DNA of 53,766 nt from Actinomycetota bacterium. GTDB lineage: Bacteria; Actinomycetota; Acidimicrobiia; IMCC26256; VFJJ01. Below, one piece after another: positions 35,945 through 45,758 of the stretch. The position numbers and the translations under genes are program-made. The stretch covers positions 1 through 53,766 of the forward strand of contig VFJJ01000077.1 in the NCBI GenBank assembly GCA_009886115.1, read 5' to 3'. The notes under the pieces are model-generated. The model had not been told where the DNA came from and ran no database searches. It saw only the letters and a list, made by a program, of their open reading frames with translations. How positions within the stretch are numbered: position 1 is the stretch's first letter; each line of letters starts with the position of its first letter.

Positions 35945-37114
35945 ATGCGGCAGGTGGTCGAGATCGTCGTGTTCTTGCTGGGAGCGGTGGCGCTGGTGCG
36001 AACGATGCTCTCGGCGGTCCGCACCGTCGTCGTGCCCCGAGCCGCCTCGAGCGTCTTGACCCGAGCGGTGTTCCGGAGCATCCAGTGGCTCTTCAAGCTG
36101 CGCACGCGACAGATCGCGTCGTACGAGCAACGCGATCATGTGCTGGCCCACCTGGCGCCGATCAGCCTGTTGGCGCTGCCGGTCGTCTGGCTCATCACGG
36201 TGCTGCTCTCGTGCACCGGCATGTTCTGGGCCCTGGGCGTGACGCCGATCCGAGATGCGTTCACCACCAGCGGCTCATCACTTCTCACGCTGGGCTTCGC
36301 GACGGTCGATGATCTGCCGACGACGCTCCTGGCCTTCAGCGAGGCGACCATCGGCCTGATCCTGGTGGCCTTGCTCATCTCGTACCTGCCCACGATGTAC
36401 TCCGCGTTCAGTCGTCGTGAAGCCCAGGTCGCGCTGATGGAGGTCAGAGCCGGGTCGCCGCCGTGGGGCGTCACCATGGTGGAGCGCTACTGGCTCATCG
36501 GCTCGTTCGAGCGGATCCACGACATCTGGTCACCGTGGGAGCTCTGGTTCGCCGAACTGGAGGAGACCCACACGTCGACCTCGGCGCTGTGCTTCTTCCG
36601 ATCGCCCAAGCCGGGTCGCTCGTGGGTCACCGCCGCCGGCGCCTGCCTCGACGGGGCCGCGCTCGTGGTCGCGGCCATCGACGTCGACGAGCCTCCCGAG
36701 GCGTCGTTGTGCATCCGATCCGGTTTCATGGCGCTGCGTTCCATCGCCGAGTCGCTCGACATCGTCTTCGACCCCGATCCTCGCCCCAGCGATCCGATCT
36801 CGGTGACCCAGGAGGAGTTCAACGAGGCCTACGAGCGTCTGGCCGCGGTCGGCATCCCGATGCGCCCCGATCGTGAGCGGGCCTGGCGCGACTTCGCCGG
36901 ATGGCGAGTCAACTACGACGTCCCGTTGCTGGGTCTCGCAGCCTTGGTCGAAGCGCCCTACGCGCCGTGGTCGGCGGGCCGGTTGCTGCTCACGCATCCG
37001 TCGGGTCGTCGGGGGACGCGGTGGAGGCCGCGAGCCGAGCGAGGCCCAGCGCGACGCCAGCCGCGAGGCCCGGGGTCAGGAAGCGACGGTACGCGAACGC
37101 GAGCGGTCCCCTGA
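35945..37114 (+). CDS. Integral membrane protein with a channel-like pore segment
   Basis: A 389-residue protein with hydrophobic segments at about 4–21, 70–97 and 135–154. Between the last two lies TTSGSSLLTLGF (107–118), which resembles a two-helix channel pore loop but lacks the canonical potassium filter TVGYG. A soluble region of roughly 190 residues follows. The last 40 residues (about 349–389) are Arg/Gly/Pro-rich and are encoded opposite the 3' end of the next minus-strand gene. GAGGAGGAGGAG precedes the ATG. An ion-conduction role is only a suggestion. Confidence 0.7.
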   Translation: MRQVVEIVVFLLGAVALVRTMLSAVRTVVVPRAASSVLTRAVFRSIQWLFKLRTRQIASYEQRDHVLAHLAPISLLALPVVWLITVLLSCTGMFWALGVTPIRDAFTTSGSSLLTLGFATVDDLPTTLLAFSEATIGLILVALLISYLPTMYSAFSRREAQVALMEVRAGSPPWGVTMVERYWLIGSFERIHDIWSPWELWFAELEETHTSTSALCFFRSPKPGRSWVTAAGACLDGAALVVAAIDVDEPPEASLCIRSGFMALRSIAESLDIVFDPDPRPSDPISVTQEEFNEAYERLAAVGIPMRPDRERAWRDFAGWRVNYDVPLLGLAALVEAPYAPWSAGRLLLTHPSGRRGTRWRPRAERGPARRQPRGPGSGSDGTRTRAVP

Positions 37115-37430
37115 GGGTGGCCTCGGCCGAGACCGCCGAGGTGCCGCCGCGACGGGCCTCGATCAGGATCTTCGTGCGGACGGCAGCGCCGGGCAGCTGC
37201 GTGACCGTCTCGAACGCGGTGCCCTCGTCGATCGCAGTGACGACGAACGGGGTCTTGGGGCCGCTCCTCATGGTGAGCAGCCCACGGGCGCCCACCCGGA
37301 ACGGGCCGTCGAGATGCGCCCGCTCGACGCCGTCGTGCCACGACGGCCACGCTCCCACCTCGACGCAGCGGCGCCAGAGCACGCTCGGTGGCGCAGCCAC
37401 CTCGATCGAGTGCGTCCCCGTCCATCCCAT
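36990..37430 (-). CDS. SRPBCC/polyketide-cyclase-fold protein
   Basis: A 146-residue START-like protein: it opens HSIEVAAPPSVLWRRCVEVGAWPSWHDGVERAHL and continues with GPFRVGARGLLTM, typical of the SRPBCC hydrophobic-pocket fold. The ATG at 37430 begins at MGWTGTHS; no strong ribosome binding site is seen. Its 3' end overlaps the convergent membrane-protein gene by 125 bp. It probably binds a small hydrophobic ligand; no catalytic residues can be named. Confidence 0.8.
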   Translation of the reverse strand: MGWTGTHSIEVAAPPSVLWRRCVEVGAWPSWHDGVERAHLDGPFRVGARGLLTMRSGPKTPFVVTAIDEGTAFETVTQLPGAAVRTKILIEARRGGTSAVSAEATLRGPLAFAYRRFLTPGLAAGVALGLARLAASTASPDDPTDA

Positions 37431-37474
37431 GCCGCGGAGATCATGGCTGGCGGGCGCCCTCGAGTCGCATTGCC

Positions 37475-37503
37475 GTTGGACGGTCCGCTCCGTCGGGTAG
37501 CTT
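37475..37503 (+). promoter_or_regulatory. Candidate promoter, −35 TTGGAC and −10 TAGCTT
   Basis: TTGGAC (37475–37480) and TAGCTT (37498–37503) are separated by exactly 17 bp. The −10 ends 8 nt before the GTG at 37512, so the mRNA may be leaderless. This is the only promoter in the window with a recognisable −35 as well. Confidence 0.6.
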
Positions 37504-37511
37504 CGTGGGTC

Positions 37512-38111
37512 GTGCAGCTGTCGTTCTCCTTCGCGCCCTCCGCGCCCCCTGCGCCCCCCGGGCTCGGGCCGGCACTGGCCCCAGCACCGGCGCCGGAGCT
37601 GGTCCCGGCTCCCAGTCGGCACCCCCGCGACAGCCAGCGGATGCGCGTCTACCGGGCCGAGCACGGGCTGCGGGGGGCGCTGCTCCCCCAGCTCGGCGAC
37701 TGCCGGACCTATCTGAGCGCTGTGGTGGGCGATCCCTGGTGGGCGGATCGGTTCCCCGGGCTCGACGAGCTCGCGCTCCCCGACTTCCGGCCCGGGCACG
37801 GCGCCCGTCGAGCCTTCTACCGACTCGAGTTGGCGCCCCCGCACGGGACGGGACGCCCGTCGATCACCCTCCCCCGGTCCTACCGCACCCAGCACGTCGT
37901 GCTGCACGAGGCCGCCCATTGGGCCCTCGATCAGCGCACCGACCTGGCGGTGCACGGCCCGGCATTCGTCCGGTTGCTCGTCGATCTCACCGAGCGCTAT
38001 CGGGGGACCAGGGCTGTCAACGTCCTGAGCGAGCACCTCGGCACCCAAAGGGTCACCGTCGGACCACCAGCGATCCGCACCGACGCCGGATGGCGCTACG
38101 TCGACGTGTGA
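37512..38111 (+). CDS. Putative metallohydrolase with HEAAH motif (TIGR04338-like)
   Basis: A 199-residue protein. A Pro/Ala-rich N-terminal stretch (about 8–36) precedes a compact domain. The zinc motif HEAAH (132–136, in VVLHEAAHWALD) and a downstream His148 (AVHGPAF) would give a gluzincin-like site. It resembles a small actinobacterial family annotated as TIGR04338. The GTG at 37512 follows a good promoter with an 8-nt gap. It converges with the ABC-F gene with a 16-bp overlap. Substrate unknown. Confidence 0.75.
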   Translation: MQLSFSFAPSAPPAPPGLGPALAPAPAPELVPAPSRHPRDSQRMRVYRAEHGLRGALLPQLGDCRTYLSAVVGDPWWADRFPGLDELALPDFRPGHGARRAFYRLELAPPHGTGRPSITLPRSYRTQHVVLHEAAHWALDQRTDLAVHGPAFVRLLVDLTERYRGTRAVNVLSEHLGTQRVTVGPPAIRTDAGWRYVDV

Positions 38112-39808
38112 AGCCTGCCGAGGTCGATGCTCCGGGTGGTCGAGACCCGCTCGAGGAACGCCCGATCGTGCGTCACCAGCACCAGCGTCCCTTCGAACGT
38201 CGCCAGGGCCTGTTCGAGCTGCTCGATGGCCGGTACGTCGAGATGGTTCGTCGGCTCGTCGAGCACGAGACAGTTCACACCCCGGGCCACGACCGCGGCG
38301 AGCAAGACCCTGGTTCGCTCACCGGGTGAGAGCTGACCGGGGAGACGTTCCACGTGCTCGGCGCCGATGCCGAACTTCGCGAGGAGTGAACGCCCTTCGG
38401 AGATGCTCAGGCCGGTGGTGTCGAGGAACTGCCTGAGAACTGTTACTTCTCTACCGGGCCCCTGGCCTCCGGCCATCCCGCCAGGTGCCTTCGGGGGCCC
38501 CCACCCCCCGGCCGAGTCACTGGTACGGCTGCGCTCGTCGCCTCCGGCCAGGGCGCGGACCTGGTCGAGCTCGCCGATGACGACCCCGGGACCCAACCAC
38601 CGCCGGCCCGAGCGCAATGGCACCCGTCCGAGAAGCGCTCCGATGAGCGTGGACTTCCCGCACCCGTTGGGGCCCACGACGGCGACGCGCTCGCCCCAGC
38701 CGATCTCGAGATCGACGGGGCCCAGCACGAACGATCCCCGTTCGATGACCGCGCTCTCCAAGCGGGCCACGACGTCGCCGCTGCGAGCCCCGGCTGCGAA
38801 GTCGAGGCGCAGCTCCCAGCCTTCCCACGGCTTGTCGACGACGACGAGGCGCTCGAGGGCCTTCTCGCTGATGCGTACCTTGGCCGCTTGCTTCTCGGTC
38901 CGGTCGATCTTGGTGCCTCGGGCGGCCCGGTCGTTGTCCTTGGGCTTCTTCTTGGCCTTGGCCGCGCCGTGCGCCGCCCAGTCGCGCTGCTCGCGAACCC
39001 TGCTCTCCAGCCGTGACTTCTCGCTCGAAGAGCGCTCGTGGGCCAGGCTCCGATGGCCCCGGGCGAGGTCGCGTGCCTCCACGTAGTCGCTCCAGCCGCC
39101 AGCGAGCTCCGTGCCACGGTGACTGTGCTCGTCGATCTCCAAGATCCGGTTGGCGATCCGGTCGAGGAAGGCCCGATCGTGCGAGACCACCACCAGCCCG
39201 CCGTCGCGCTCGGTGAGGAAGCCCTCGAGCCGATCGAGCCCTGCGAAGTCGAGGTTGTTCGTCGGCTCGTCGAGCAGGATCACGTCGAAGCGGCTCAACA
39301 AGATCGCGGCCAGGCCGGCCCGGGCGGCCTGGCCACCCGAGAGCGCGTGCAGGTGAACGTCGAGCCTGTCGGCGGGCAGCCCGACATCGGCGCACACTGC
39401 CCCGACCCGCGCGTCGAAATCGTCGCCCCCCAATGCGCAGAAGCGATCGAGCGCTTCGGTGTAGGGGTCGATGGCCTTCGGATCGTGGGCGAGCGCTTCG
39501 GTCCACCGGTCGAGATCGGCCTCGGCTCGGGCGACCCCGGTGCGCCGCGCGAGATATCGGCGCAGGGTCTCGCCCGCCTCGGCGTCGGGCTCCTGCGGCA
39601 GGAACCCCACGGTCGTCGAGCTCGGTGTCCGGTCGACCCGCCCCGAGTCAGGCTCGTCGATCCCGCCGAGGATGCGCAGCAACGTCGACTTGCCGATGCC
39701 GTTGGGCCCGACCACGCCCACCCGGGAATGGTCGACGATCCGCAACGACACCTGATCGAGGATCACCTGTGCGCCCTGGTACTTCACGAGGTCGACGGCA
39801 GAGAGCAT
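38096..39808 (-). CDS. ABC-F family ATPase
   Basis: A 570-residue protein with two ABC cassettes and no membrane segments. Walker A motifs are GPNGIGKST (about 34–42) and GPNGCGKST, and the signatures are LSGGQAARAGLAA and LSPGERTRVLLAA, each followed by the LLDEPTNNLD/LVLDEPTNHLD Walker B. A Lys/Arg-rich linker joins them. ABC-F proteins act on the ribosome, some giving antibiotic resistance. A Gly/Ser/Pro-rich insert (about nt 38455–38560) lies in the second cassette. The ATG at 39808 has TACCCT 6 nt upstream. Which ABC-F subgroup is not clear. Confidence 0.92.
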   Translation of the reverse strand: MLSAVDLVKYQGAQVILDQVSLRIVDHSRVGVVGPNGIGKSTLLRILGGIDEPDSGRVDRTPSSTTVGFLPQEPDAEAGETLRRYLARRTGVARAEADLDRWTEALAHDPKAIDPYTEALDRFCALGGDDFDARVGAVCADVGLPADRLDVHLHALSGGQAARAGLAAILLSRFDVILLDEPTNNLDFAGLDRLEGFLTERDGGLVVVSHDRAFLDRIANRILEIDEHSHRGTELAGGWSDYVEARDLARGHRSLAHERSSSEKSRLESRVREQRDWAAHGAAKAKKKPKDNDRAARGTKIDRTEKQAAKVRISEKALERLVVVDKPWEGWELRLDFAAGARSGDVVARLESAVIERGSFVLGPVDLEIGWGERVAVVGPNGCGKSTLIGALLGRVPLRSGRRWLGPGVVIGELDQVRALAGGDERSRTSDSAGGWGPPKAPGGMAGGQGPGREVTVLRQFLDTTGLSISEGRSLLAKFGIGAEHVERLPGQLSPGERTRVLLAAVVARGVNCLVLDEPTNHLDVPAIEQLEQALATFEGTLVLVTHDRAFLERVSTTRSIDLGRLHTST

Positions 39809-39814
39809 GCCCCG

Positions 39815-39820
39815 AGGGTA
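39815..39820 (-). promoter_or_regulatory. Candidate −10 box close to start codon (leaderless)
   Basis: On the minus strand TACCCT is followed by 6 nt and the ATG at 39808 of the ABC-F gene. Confidence 0.45.
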
Positions 39821-39835
39821 TCCACCCCCGCCGAG

Positions 39836-39879
39836 CACCTGTGAGTTGTCGGGGTCTGGACCCGGTGTTCTCACAGGTG
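39836..39879. repeat. Palindrome in a divergent promoter region
   Basis: CACCTGTGAG and CTCACAGGTG form a 10-bp perfect outer stem, followed by an internal loop and a short GGGT/ACCC inner stem. It lies between the ABC-F gene (minus) and the O-methyltransferase gene (plus), upstream of both. It may be an operator or attenuator-like element, and it differs in sequence from the TTCTTTGTG palindromes. Confidence 0.65.
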
Positions 39880-39925
39880 GTCGGCAGCGAGGCTCGGGAC
39901 GGCGGGGGACGGGCGGGGGCGGGGC

Positions 39926-39931
39926 TACCCT
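39926..39931 (+). promoter_or_regulatory. Candidate −10 box close to start codon (leaderless)
   Basis: TACCCT lies 7 nt before the ATG at 39939. No ribosome binding site is seen between them. Confidence 0.45.
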
Positions 39932-39938
39932 CCACTCC

Positions 39939-40595
39939 ATGAGCCCCAAGTCGTTCTTCCTCGACGAGCCCGTCCATCGCTACCTGCTCGAGCACGGTAC
40001 GCCGCCCGATGCCGTCCAGCAGGCGCTCATCGAGGAGACGGCCCGGCTCGGCCGGATCGCCGGGATGCAGATCGCGCCCGAGCAGGGGGCGCTGATGACC
40101 TTGCTGACGAGGCTGATCGGCGCTCGCCGGGCCGTCGAGGTGGGTACCTTCACGGGGTACTCGGCCTTGGCCATCGCCATGGGACTCCCCGACGACGGAC
40201 ACCTCCTCTGCTGCGACGTGAGCGACGAGTGGACCACCGTCGCTCGACGAGCCTGGGCCGATGCCGGCGTCGACCACAAGATCGAGCTCCGTCTGGCACC
40301 GGCAGCCGAGACCCTGAGGGCGTTGCCGCTCGATCCCGTGCTCGACCTGGCGTTCATCGACGCCGACAAGACCAACTACCGCGCGTACTACGACGAGATC
40401 CTGCCCCGACTCCGTCCTGGCGGATTGCTGCTCGTCGACAACGTGCTGTGGAGCGGCCGCGTTGTCGACCCTGGCGCCAACGACGACGACACCGTGGCCA
40501 TCAGGGCCTTCAACGACATGGTCGCGTCCGACGAACGGGTCGATCGCGTCATGCTGGCCGTCTCGGACGGGCTGACGATCTGCCGAAAGCGCTGA
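39939..40595 (+). CDS. SAM-dependent O-methyltransferase (caffeoyl-CoA OMT-like)
   Basis: A 218-residue methyltransferase of the Methyltransf_3 group. The SAM-binding EVGTFTGYSALAIA is followed by the metal/substrate-binding FIDADKTNYRAYYDEIL and LLLVDNVLWSGRV. Members methylate catechol-like hydroxyls using a divalent metal. The natural substrate is unknown and there is no obvious pathway neighbour. The start at 39939 fits the conserved opening SPKSFFLDEPVHRYL and a −10 box 7 nt upstream. Confidence 0.9.
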   Translation: MSPKSFFLDEPVHRYLLEHGTPPDAVQQALIEETARLGRIAGMQIAPEQGALMTLLTRLIGARRAVEVGTFTGYSALAIAMGLPDDGHLLCCDVSDEWTTVARRAWADAGVDHKIELRLAPAAETLRALPLDPVLDLAFIDADKTNYRAYYDEILPRLRPGGLLLVDNVLWSGRVVDPGANDDDTVAIRAFNDMVASDERVDRVMLAVSDGLTICRKR

Positions 40596-40624
40596 AGATC
40601 GCCAGGCGGCCGTCGCGCGGTCGG

Positions 40625-40630
40625 TAGATT
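40625..40630 (+). promoter_or_regulatory. Candidate −10 box for the heme operon (leaderless)
   Basis: TAGATT, within GGTAGATTC, ends 7 nt before the GTG of hemE at 40638. The same 9-mer lies before the lipoprotein gene at 33435. Confidence 0.5.
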
Positions 40631-40637
40631 CGGCATC

Positions 40638-41672
40638 GTGAAAACTTCCCCGTTCCTCGCTGCGTGCCGCCTCGAACCGGTGTCGCACGTACCTGTCTGG
40701 TTCATGCGTCAGGCTGGACGGTCGCTGCCCGAGTACCGGGCGATCCGCGGCGTCGGCACCATTCTCGACGCCATCGCCCAGCCCGAGCTCGCGGCCGAGA
40801 TCACGCTGCAGCCAGTGCGCCGCTACGGCGTCGACGCCGCGATCCTGTACTCCGACATCGTGGTTCCCGTCGCGGCGATCGGGTTCGGTGTCGACGTCAA
40901 GCCCGGCGTCGGACCCGTGATCTCCGAGCCCTTCCGCAGCCGGGCCGACCTGGCCCGCCTGCGTCCACTCGAGCCCGAGCTCGACACGCCGTACGTGCTG
41001 GAGACGGTGCGGATCCTCACCGGCGAGTTGGCCATTCCCCTCATCGGCTTCGCGGGAGCGCCGTTCACCGTGGCCTCGTACCTGGTCGAGGGGAGCCCGT
41101 CACGCACCTATCAGCACACCAAGGCGCTCATGCACGAGGACCCCGCGCTCTGGTTCGAGTTGCTGGACCGGTTGGCTGATCTGGCCGTGGCGTCGCTGCG
41201 GTCGCAGGTCGCAGCCGGGGCGCAGGCCGTGCAACTGTTCGACAGCTGGGCCGGTGCTCTCGATCCCCACGACTACGAGCACTTCGTGATGCCGGCCTCG
41301 CGCAAGGTGTTCGAGGGGATCGCCGATCTCGGCGTGCCGCGCATCCACTTCGGCGTCAACACCGGTGAGCTCCTCGGCTTGATGGCCGATGCGGGTGCCG
41401 ATGTCGTCGGGGTCGACTGGCGCGTCCCGCTCGACGCCGGGCGCGAACGGGTCGGACCGAGCATCGCAGTCCAGGGGAACCTCGATCCGGCGATCTGCCT
41501 GGCGTCGTGGGACGTGGTCGAACAAGCGGCGCTCCGGGTGCTCGATCGCAACGGTGGGAGGCCCGGCCACATCTTCAACCTGGGCCACGGCGTGCTCCCC
41601 GAGACCGACCCCACCATCCTCGAGCGGCTCGTCGAGCTGGTGCACGGGTATCAGGGCCCGGCCCGATCGTGA
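40638..41672 (+). CDS. hemE: Uroporphyrinogen decarboxylase
   Basis: A 344-residue cytoplasmic enzyme that converts uroporphyrinogen III to coproporphyrinogen III. Diagnostic motifs are [16 protein letters not shown] near the N-terminus, [23 protein letters not shown], and late [13 protein letters not shown]. Length is normal for the family. The GTG start follows a probable leaderless promoter. Its stop overlaps the hemH GTG (GTGA), the first link of a three-gene coupled heme unit. Confidence 0.97.
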   Translation: MKTSPFLAACRLEPVSHVPVWFMRQAGRSLPEYRAIRGVGTILDAIAQPELAAEITLQPVRRYGVDAAILYSDIVVPVAAIGFGVDVKPGVGPVISEPFRSRADLARLRPLEPELDTPYVLETVRILTGELAIPLIGFAGAPFTVASYLVEGSPSRTYQHTKALMHEDPALWFELLDRLADLAVASLRSQVAAGAQAVQLFDSWAGALDPHDYEHFVMPASRKVFEGIADLGVPRIHFGVNTGELLGLMADAGADVVGVDWRVPLDAGRERVGPSIAVQGNLDPAICLASWDVVEQAALRVLDRNGGRPGHIFNLGHGVLPETDPTILERLVELVHGYQGPARS

Positions 41673-42610
41673 GCGCGGAACCGGTCCCGCCCGCGCCCGC
41701 CGGACGACCCGGGCTGCTCGTGATGGCCCACGGCACGCCGGCAACGCCGTCCGAGATCGAGCCCTTCTACACCCGGATCCGTCGTGGTCGGCCCCCCACG
41801 GCTGAGCAGCTCGCCGATCTCGTGGCCCGCTACGAGGCCATCGGGGGCTTGTCCCCGTTGCACGAGCGGACCCAGGCTCAGGTCTCGGCCCTGAGCCGCT
41901 CCCTGCCGGGCTGGCCGGTGGCGCTCGGGCAGAAGATGACCGAGCCGACCATCGAGGACGGCATGCGCAAGCTGGCCGGCGCAGGCGCCGATCTCGTCGT
42001 CGGACTCGTCCTCGCACCGCATTTCTCGACCATGAGCGTGGGCGAGTACCACCGCCGAGCCAGCGACGCGGCCGCTGCTGCCGGCATCGCCTATGTGCCC
42101 ATCGAGTCGTGGCACCTTCTGGAGTCGTACGTCGAGTTCCTCGCGTCGGCTGTCCAGGCGTCGCTCGTGGCTCTGCCGGTGCCGAGCCGGGTGATCTTCA
42201 CCGCCCATTCGCTTCCCGCGCGGATCCTCGAGTCGGGTGATCCGTATCCCGATCAGCTCCGGGCGACGGCTGTCGCGGTGGCCGAGCGGTGCAACCTGGT
42301 GGAGGGCCGCGACTGGCGCACCGCCTGGCAGAGCGCCGGACGTACCCCCGATCCCTGGCTGGGACCCGACATCCTCGAGGCCCTCCGCGAGGATGCGGCG
42401 TCGTTCACCGTGTCGGGCGTGCTGGTGTGCGCCTGCGGCTTCGTCGCCGACCATCTCGAGGTGCTCTACGACCTCGACATCGAGGCCGCCGGCATCGCCC
42501 GGGGTGTCGGTCTCGCCTTTGCCCGGACGCCGTCGCTCGACGACGATCCGGCGGTCATGGCCGGCCTGGCCGGCCTGGTCGCGTCGGTCGCGTCGGTCGC
42601 ACTGCGGTGA
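41669..42610 (+). CDS. hemH: Ferrochelatase (probably coproporphyrin ferrochelatase)
   Basis: A 313-residue ferrochelatase: [24 protein letters not shown] at the start, [14 protein letters not shown], metal-site region [15 protein letters not shown], and [16 protein letters not shown] near the end. In actinobacteria this enzyme usually inserts iron into coproporphyrin III. It carries Cys254-Ala-Cys256 directly before GFVADHLEV, a place where other members often have Pro, possibly related to an iron–sulfur cluster. The GTG start overlaps hemE by 4 bp, and its stop overlaps the hemY start likewise. Confidence 0.93.
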   Translation: MSAEPVPPAPAGRPGLLVMAHGTPATPSEIEPFYTRIRRGRPPTAEQLADLVARYEAIGGLSPLHERTQAQVSALSRSLPGWPVALGQKMTEPTIEDGMRKLAGAGADLVVGLVLAPHFSTMSVGEYHRRASDAAAAAGIAYVPIESWHLLESYVEFLASAVQASLVALPVPSRVIFTAHSLPARILESGDPYPDQLRATAVAVAERCNLVEGRDWRTAWQSAGRTPDPWLGPDILEALREDAASFTVSGVLVCACGFVADHLEVLYDLDIEAAGIARGVGLAFARTPSLDDDPAVMAGLAGLVASVASVALR

Positions 42611-43965
42611 GCATCTCCGATCCTCGGACCGTCGTCGTCGTCGGAGGTGGCATCACCGGACTCGCCGCGGCCTTCGAGGCAGCGACGCGAGGCGCCCGGG
42701 TCACCGTGCTCGAGGCCGGCGGTCGTTTCGGAGGCAACATCTGGACGCCGGAGTTCGAGGGCCGGCCCGTCGACGCCGCGGCCGACATGTTCCTGGCCCG
42801 GGTGCCCTGGGCGCTCGATCTCGTCACCGAGCTCGGGCTGACCGACGAGCTCGTGAGCCCCGCCGCCAACGCAGCATGGATCTGGGCTCGGGGCCGAGCC
42901 CGCCGGCTGCCGCAGGGTCTCGTGCTCGGCGTGCCGACGTCGATCCCGGCGGTGGCCCGGTCGGGGATCCTCGGTCCTCTCGCGCTGGCGAGGGCCGGTC
43001 TCGACCTGGTGCGTCCCCGCTACCCGCGCCGCAATGCCGACGACATCGCCGTCGGCGAGCTCATCCGCCACCGCTTCGGCCGAGCGGTCAACGGCTACCT
43101 CGTCGATCCGCTGCTCGGCGGCATCAACGCCGGGCACACCGACACCCTGTCGCTCGCGGCTGCAGTGCCCCAGCTCGTCGACGGCCTCACCGGCCATCGG
43201 AGCGTGCTGGTGGGCTTGCGCTCTCATCTGGCAACCAACCCACCCGATCCGAGCCGTCCCGTCTTCCATTCCTTTCGGGGGGGCATGGGGCGGCTGGTGG
43301 AGGCGCTCGTCGAGCGGCTCGAGTCGATGGGCGTCGAGCTGGTCGCCAACACACCGGTGGCAACGCTGTCCGAGGTGGCGTCTTCGGCTGACGGGGTGGT
43401 CGTGGCACTTCCCGCCCACGCCGCGGCGGCGCTGGTGCGAACGAGCGCGCCTCGAGCCGCCGATCTGCTCGCCACGATCGACGCCGCGTCGGTCGCCGTG
43501 GTCCTGGCCGACTACGACGCCGACGCCGTTCCGATGCACCTCGACGGTAGCGGCCTCCTCGTGCCGTCACCTGAGGGTCGCCGCATCAGCGCCGTGTCGT
43601 GGGCCTCGTCCAAGTGGCCCACGATCGCCCGTGACGGACGGGCCACCTTCCGCATCTCGGTGGGACGCGACGGCGACGACCTCGCCACGAAGCTCGATGA
43701 CGAGCGCCTCCTCGCCATCGTTGGTTCCGAGCTCCGCTCCCTCATGGGGATCGTCGCCGAGCCCCTCGCCACGCGGGTGCTCCGCTGGCCCCGGGCGTTC
43801 CCGCAGTACCGCCCCGGACATCTCCGCCTCGTCGACACGATCGAGCGAACGCTCATGGACGAGGCCCGGCACGTTCGTGTGGCCGGGGCGTCGTATCGCG
43901 GCCTTGGCATCCCGGCGTGCATCCGCCAGGGACGCGACGCCGCCGCGTCGCTCCTCGCCAGCTGA
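42607..43965 (+). CDS. hemY: Coproporphyrinogen/protoporphyrinogen oxidase (HemY/CgoX type)
   Basis: A 452-residue FAD enzyme. The FAD motif VVVVGGGITGLAAAFEAA opens the protein (about 9–26), followed by EAGGRFGGNIWT. Later segments HSFRGGMGRLVEALVERLE and VRVAGASYRGLGIPACIRQGRDAA are typical. It oxidises the porphyrinogen to porphyrin; in the actinobacterial route the substrate is coproporphyrinogen III. The GTG at 42607 overlaps the hemH stop (GTGA). The gene ends before a long palindrome. hemQ is not in the window. Confidence 0.93.
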   Translation: MSISDPRTVVVVGGGITGLAAAFEAATRGARVTVLEAGGRFGGNIWTPEFEGRPVDAAADMFLARVPWALDLVTELGLTDELVSPAANAAWIWARGRARRLPQGLVLGVPTSIPAVARSGILGPLALARAGLDLVRPRYPRRNADDIAVGELIRHRFGRAVNGYLVDPLLGGINAGHTDTLSLAAAVPQLVDGLTGHRSVLVGLRSHLATNPPDPSRPVFHSFRGGMGRLVEALVERLESMGVELVANTPVATLSEVASSADGVVVALPAHAAAALVRTSAPRAADLLATIDAASVAVVLADYDADAVPMHLDGSGLLVPSPEGRRISAVSWASSKWPTIARDGRATFRISVGRDGDDLATKLDDERLLAIVGSELRSLMGIVAEPLATRVLRWPRAFPQYRPGHLRLVDTIERTLMDEARHVRVAGASYRGLGIPACIRQGRDAAASLLAS

Positions 43966-43982
43966 GCCCCGCTCCCCCTTCC

Positions 43983-44029
43983 AAATGTGCGCGGAAATGC
44001 GCACCGGGTGCGCATTTCCGCGCACATTT
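43983..44029. repeat. 23-bp perfect palindrome (family member 4), probable bidirectional terminator
   Basis: Two 23-nt arms (43983–44005 and 44007–44029) are exact reverse complements around one base, then CGGGGGTTGTT. It lies between the ends of hemY (43965, plus) and the EttA-like gene (44039, minus). It shares the form of the palindrome at 5804: long perfect stem, single-base centre, trailing G-run and TTG. Confidence 0.8.
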
Positions 44030-44038
44030 CGGGGGTTG

Positions 44039-45724
<1,686 letters not shown>

Positions 45725-45730
45725 CCGTGC

Positions 45731-45736
45731 ATGGTA
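45731..45736 (-). promoter_or_regulatory. Candidate −10 box close to start codon (leaderless)
   Basis: On the minus strand TACCAT is followed by 6 nt and then the GTG at 45724 of the EttA-like gene. Confidence 0.45.
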
Positions 45737-45744
45737 CCGCTGAC

Positions 45745-45750
45745 TACGGT
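45745..45750 (+). promoter_or_regulatory. Candidate −10 box close to start codon (leaderless)
   Basis: TACGGT lies 8 nt before the GTG at 45759 of the SURF1 gene. Its −10 is only 8 bp from the −10 proposed for the divergent EttA-like gene, so the two promoters would compete. Confidence 0.4.
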
Positions 45751-45758
45751 CGAATCCC

